DNA of 35,986 nucleotides from Sphingomonas sp. 32-66-10 (lineage in GTDB: Bacteria; Pseudomonadota; Alphaproteobacteria; Sphingomonadales; Sphingomonadaceae). A program made the translations under genes and the position numbers. Position 1 is the stretch's first letter; every line of letters starts with the position of its first letter. The notes below the pieces were generated by a model. That model was not told the origin of the DNA, searched no databases, and was given only the letters and a program-made list of their open reading frames with translations. Positions 34,001 to 35,986 of the stretch are shown one piece after another. Location: positions 1-35,986 of the forward strand of contig NCEF01000015.1 of the NCBI GenBank assembly GCA_002280565.1, in the 5' to 3' direction.

Positions 34001-34948
34001 ATGCGTTTTCTGAACAAGAGTGCGGCGATGGCGGTGGTGCTGGCGGGGATGGCGTCGCTCGCCATGCCGGTGGCGGCACAGACCAGCCGCGACGGGATCG
34101 AAGGCCGGGTCGATCGGCTCGAGCGCGAGATGCGCGCGGTGCAGCGCAAGGTATTTCCCGGCGGCGCGGGCCAGACGGTCGAGCCGCAGATCACCGCTCC
34201 CGACCGCAGTGGCCCCGCTCCCGGCACTCCGGCGAGTGGCGTGGTCACCGACCTCACCGCCCGCGTCAACGCAGTTGAATCGCAGCTGTCGACGCTGACC
34301 GGCCAGATCGAGCAGAACCAGTATCGCCTGCGCCAGCTGGAGGAGGCATTCACCGCCTATAAGCGCTCGACCGATGCGCGCTTGAAGGCGCTGGAGGACG
34401 GCGCTTCGGCGGTCGGCGGTTCGGCCCCGGTCACCGGCATCGGCTCGACGCCGACGCCCGCCCCGCGCCCGACGACGCCGCGCCCGACCACGCCGACCAC
34501 CGGCACGTCGGCACCCACGACGCCGGTCGCGGGGGTCGAACGCCCCAGCACCGACGACGCGGCTGAGGACAGCTATGTCTATGGCTTCCGCCTGTGGCAG
34601 GCGAAGCAATATGACAAGGCGATCGTCGAGTTGCGCAGCGTGGTGCAAAAACACCCCAAGCATCGCCGCGCCAGCTATGCCCAGAATTTGCTCGGCCGCG
34701 CGCTGCTCGACCAGGGCAAGCCTGCGCTCGCCGCGACCGCCTTCTTCGAAAACTATCAGAAGATGCCCAATGGCGAGCGCGCGCCGGACTCGCTCTATTA
34801 CCTCGCGCAAGCGCTGGTGAAGATGAAGAAGCCGGCAAGCGAAGTCTGCAAGGTCTATGACGAGCTGACCCAGGTCTATGGCGACCGCCTCTCCGAAGCG
34901 ATGAAGATGGATGTCGCCACCGGCCGTTCCGCCAGCAAGTGCCGCTGA
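34001..34948 (+). CDS. cpoB: Tol-Pal-associated periplasmic protein, CpoB/YbgF-like
   Basis: The product is 315 residues. A signal peptide (about 1-28, ending VAAQ) is followed by a coiled coil (about 85-130) and a Pro/Thr-rich linker (about 148-185). The C-terminal TPR domain starts with DSYVYGFRLWQAKQYDKAIVELR and includes PDSLYYLAQALVKMKKPASEVCKVYDELTQVYG. CpoB coordinates Tol-Pal and peptidoglycan synthesis at division. The tol-pal genes are not in the window. A GTG at 33989 is an alternative start, but the ATG at 34001 gives the signal peptide. It overlaps the tilS start by 38 bases. Confidence 0.9.
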   Translation: MRFLNKSAAMAVVLAGMASLAMPVAAQTSRDGIEGRVDRLEREMRAVQRKVFPGGAGQTVEPQITAPDRSGPAPGTPASGVVTDLTARVNAVESQLSTLTGQIEQNQYRLRQLEEAFTAYKRSTDARLKALEDGASAVGGSAPVTGIGSTPTPAPRPTTPRPTTPTTGTSAPTTPVAGVERPSTDDAAEDSYVYGFRLWQAKQYDKAIVELRSVVQKHPKHRRASYAQNLLGRALLDQGKPALAATAFFENYQKMPNGERAPDSLYYLAQALVKMKKPASEVCKVYDELTQVYGDRLSEAMKMDVATGRSASKCR

Positions 34949-35799
34949 CGCGCTGAACCCGCCCGACCCGGTGTGGGTCGAGCGGTTTCGGGCGGATTTC
35001 GACCGGCTGTGTGTCGATGCCTATGACGGCACGTTTGCCGACGGTGTGCGGATTGCGCTCGCCGTTTCCGGCGGCGCGGACAGCATGGCGATGCTGCTGC
35101 TCGCCGGCGCCGCCTTTCCCGGTTGCGTGGTCGCGGCGACCGTCGATCATGGCTTGCGGCCCGAGGCGGCCGACGAAGCCGCGATGGTCGCACATGTCTG
35201 CTCACAATTGGGCGTGCACCACGTTACGCTCCGTCTGACCGAGCCAATCATCGGAAGCAGCATTCAGGGCCAGGCGCGCGAGGCGCGCTACGCTGCGCTG
35301 TTCGAGTGGATGCATCAGACCGACGCGTTCCTGTTGCTGACCGCACACCATGCCGATGATCAGGCGGAGACGATGGGTCGATGATCCGACCAACGTCGAT
35401 CCGCATCACGACCGCACCCGCTTTCGCGACCTGCTCGCCAGTCAGTCGCTGCTCGATCCGGTGGCACTGGCCCGGTCCGCTGAATATATCGCCCAAAGCA
35501 ACGACGCGCTCGAAGCCCTTGTCAGGGATCTGTGGCACCAACGCTGGGACGACCGAAGCCTGCAACTTCGGGCCAACAATCTGTCGCGCGAGGTACGGCG
35601 CCGCATGCTGCGTCGAGCGATCCAAGAAACACGGGAGCGCAATGGCATCGTGCTGCCCGTCTTTACCGACTCGACCAACATCGAATCCCTGCTCGATGCG
35701 CTGGATCGCGAGTCCGGTGCCACACAGGGGGGGGTGATGGTACAAGTCAGACGCGACATCTGGACCTTCCGCCCCGCCCCGCCGCGTCGATCACTCTGA
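34911..35799 (+). pseudogene. tilS: tRNA(Ile)-lysidine synthase TilS, disrupted by internal deletion and frameshift
   Basis: The first 157 codons (34911-35384) encode the PP-loop ATPase half: SGGADSM at 53-59, VDHGLRPEAADEA, and TAHHADDQAET at 144-154, then MGR and a stop at 35382-35384. In the +1 frame the protein resumes at about 35374 as RWVDDPTNVDPHHDRTRFRDLL and runs to a stop at 35799. That is the later TilS part, expected about 50-60 residues downstream. The conserved RGSG-x-x-GL block and the segment after it are missing. The join is around 35370-35376, so a deletion of perhaps 150-180 bases also shifts the frame. TilS makes the lysidine that lets tRNA-Ile read AUA and is essential in almost all bacteria. 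An assembly artefact, a second copy or real loss are possible. Confidence 0.78.
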
Positions 35800-35868
35800 T
35801 CGAAGCTGTTCCATTGCCATTAACCTGCGACCGCCTATCTTGTGCGCTGAGGAAGGTGCATTCGACCC

Positions 35869-35986
35869 ATGAGCGACGACAACAAGACCCCCGGCCCTGA
35901 GAATAACGGCAATCCGTGGATGAAGAGCCTGCTGGTGTGGGTGGGGATTCTCGCCGCGCTGGCGCTGTTCGTCAGCATGTTCGGCG
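35869..35986 (+). CDS. ftsH: ATP-dependent zinc metalloprotease FtsH, N-terminus (runs off the right edge)
   Basis: The first 39 codons are present. They start MSDDNKTPGPENNGNPWMKS, then a membrane segment LLVWVGILAALALFVSMFG. This is the usual start of alphaproteobacterial FtsH: a short charged cytoplasmic tail, then the first transmembrane helix. FtsH is the membrane AAA+ protease that degrades unfolded membrane proteins and regulatory proteins. TilS followed by FtsH is a conserved order, which supports the call although no AAA+ motif is in view. The interval 35800-35868 shows no gene and presumably carries its promoter. Confidence 0.85.
   Translation, partial: MSDDNKTPGPENNGNPWMKSLLVWVGILAALALFVSMFG

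Overview
This window looks like a core-chromosome segment of a Sphingomonas-like alphaproteobacterium (Sphingomonadaceae). The evidence is high GC with G/C-ending codons, densely packed short-overlap genes, and family-typical neighbourhoods: rnd-lptC-lptA-lptB-rpoN, ubiG next to lysC, ptsP, and a rodZ-like gene followed by cpoB, tilS and ftsH. The genus is inferred from gene content and style; no sequence search was run.

Layout. Bases 1-435 hold the start of a KAP-type P-loop NTPase on the minus strand, with codon use unlike the rest, possibly the edge of an accessory region. Then come rpmG with a strong terminator and a small block (hypothetical, GDT1-like membrane protein, dps) bracketed by two copies of a composite two-hairpin repeat. 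tRNA-Arg(CCG), nth and dapB follow. From 4440 to 9647 lie an M28 peptidase and the minus-strand LPS-transport/sigma-54 cluster. From 9693 to 14742 are a TerC-family membrane protein, a Gly-rich double cold-shock protein, a glutaminyl cyclase, a DUF1176 protein, a 3-hydroxybutyryl-CoA dehydrogenase and a hypothetical. From 14739 to 19983 are a CNT nucleoside transporter, a YhhQ-like queuosine-precursor transporter, an SdpR/SdpI-like repressor and membrane-protein pair with a candidate operator, argB, and yggT-yggU-folD.

From 20119 to 25460 are a probable zinc TonB-dependent receptor, ung, csaA, two secreted proteins of unknown function, and ubiG. lysC (25521-26780) is separated from ptsP by five genes: an EEP-family phosphodiesterase/nuclease, an AAC(3)-I-like acetyltransferase, a lipoprotein, a nitronate monooxygenase-like flavoprotein, and another lipoprotein. 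The right end carries ptsP, a RodZ-like protein, a CpoB/YbgF-like protein, a tilS gene that appears broken by an internal deletion plus frameshift, and the first codons of ftsH.

Most of the content is housekeeping: envelope biogenesis, DNA repair, amino-acid, folate and ubiquinone synthesis. The most notable items are the disrupted tilS (normally essential) in a sequence that still uses AUA codons, the chromosomal AAC(3)-I-like acetyltransferase, the SdpRI-like operon with its AT-rich palindrome, the paired composite hairpin repeats, and the GDT1-like protein with altered signature motifs. I found no CRISPR array, no recognisable transposase and no phage genes. There is no gene-free stretch over 300 bases except 860-1171, which holds the first composite repeat and the leader of the next gene.
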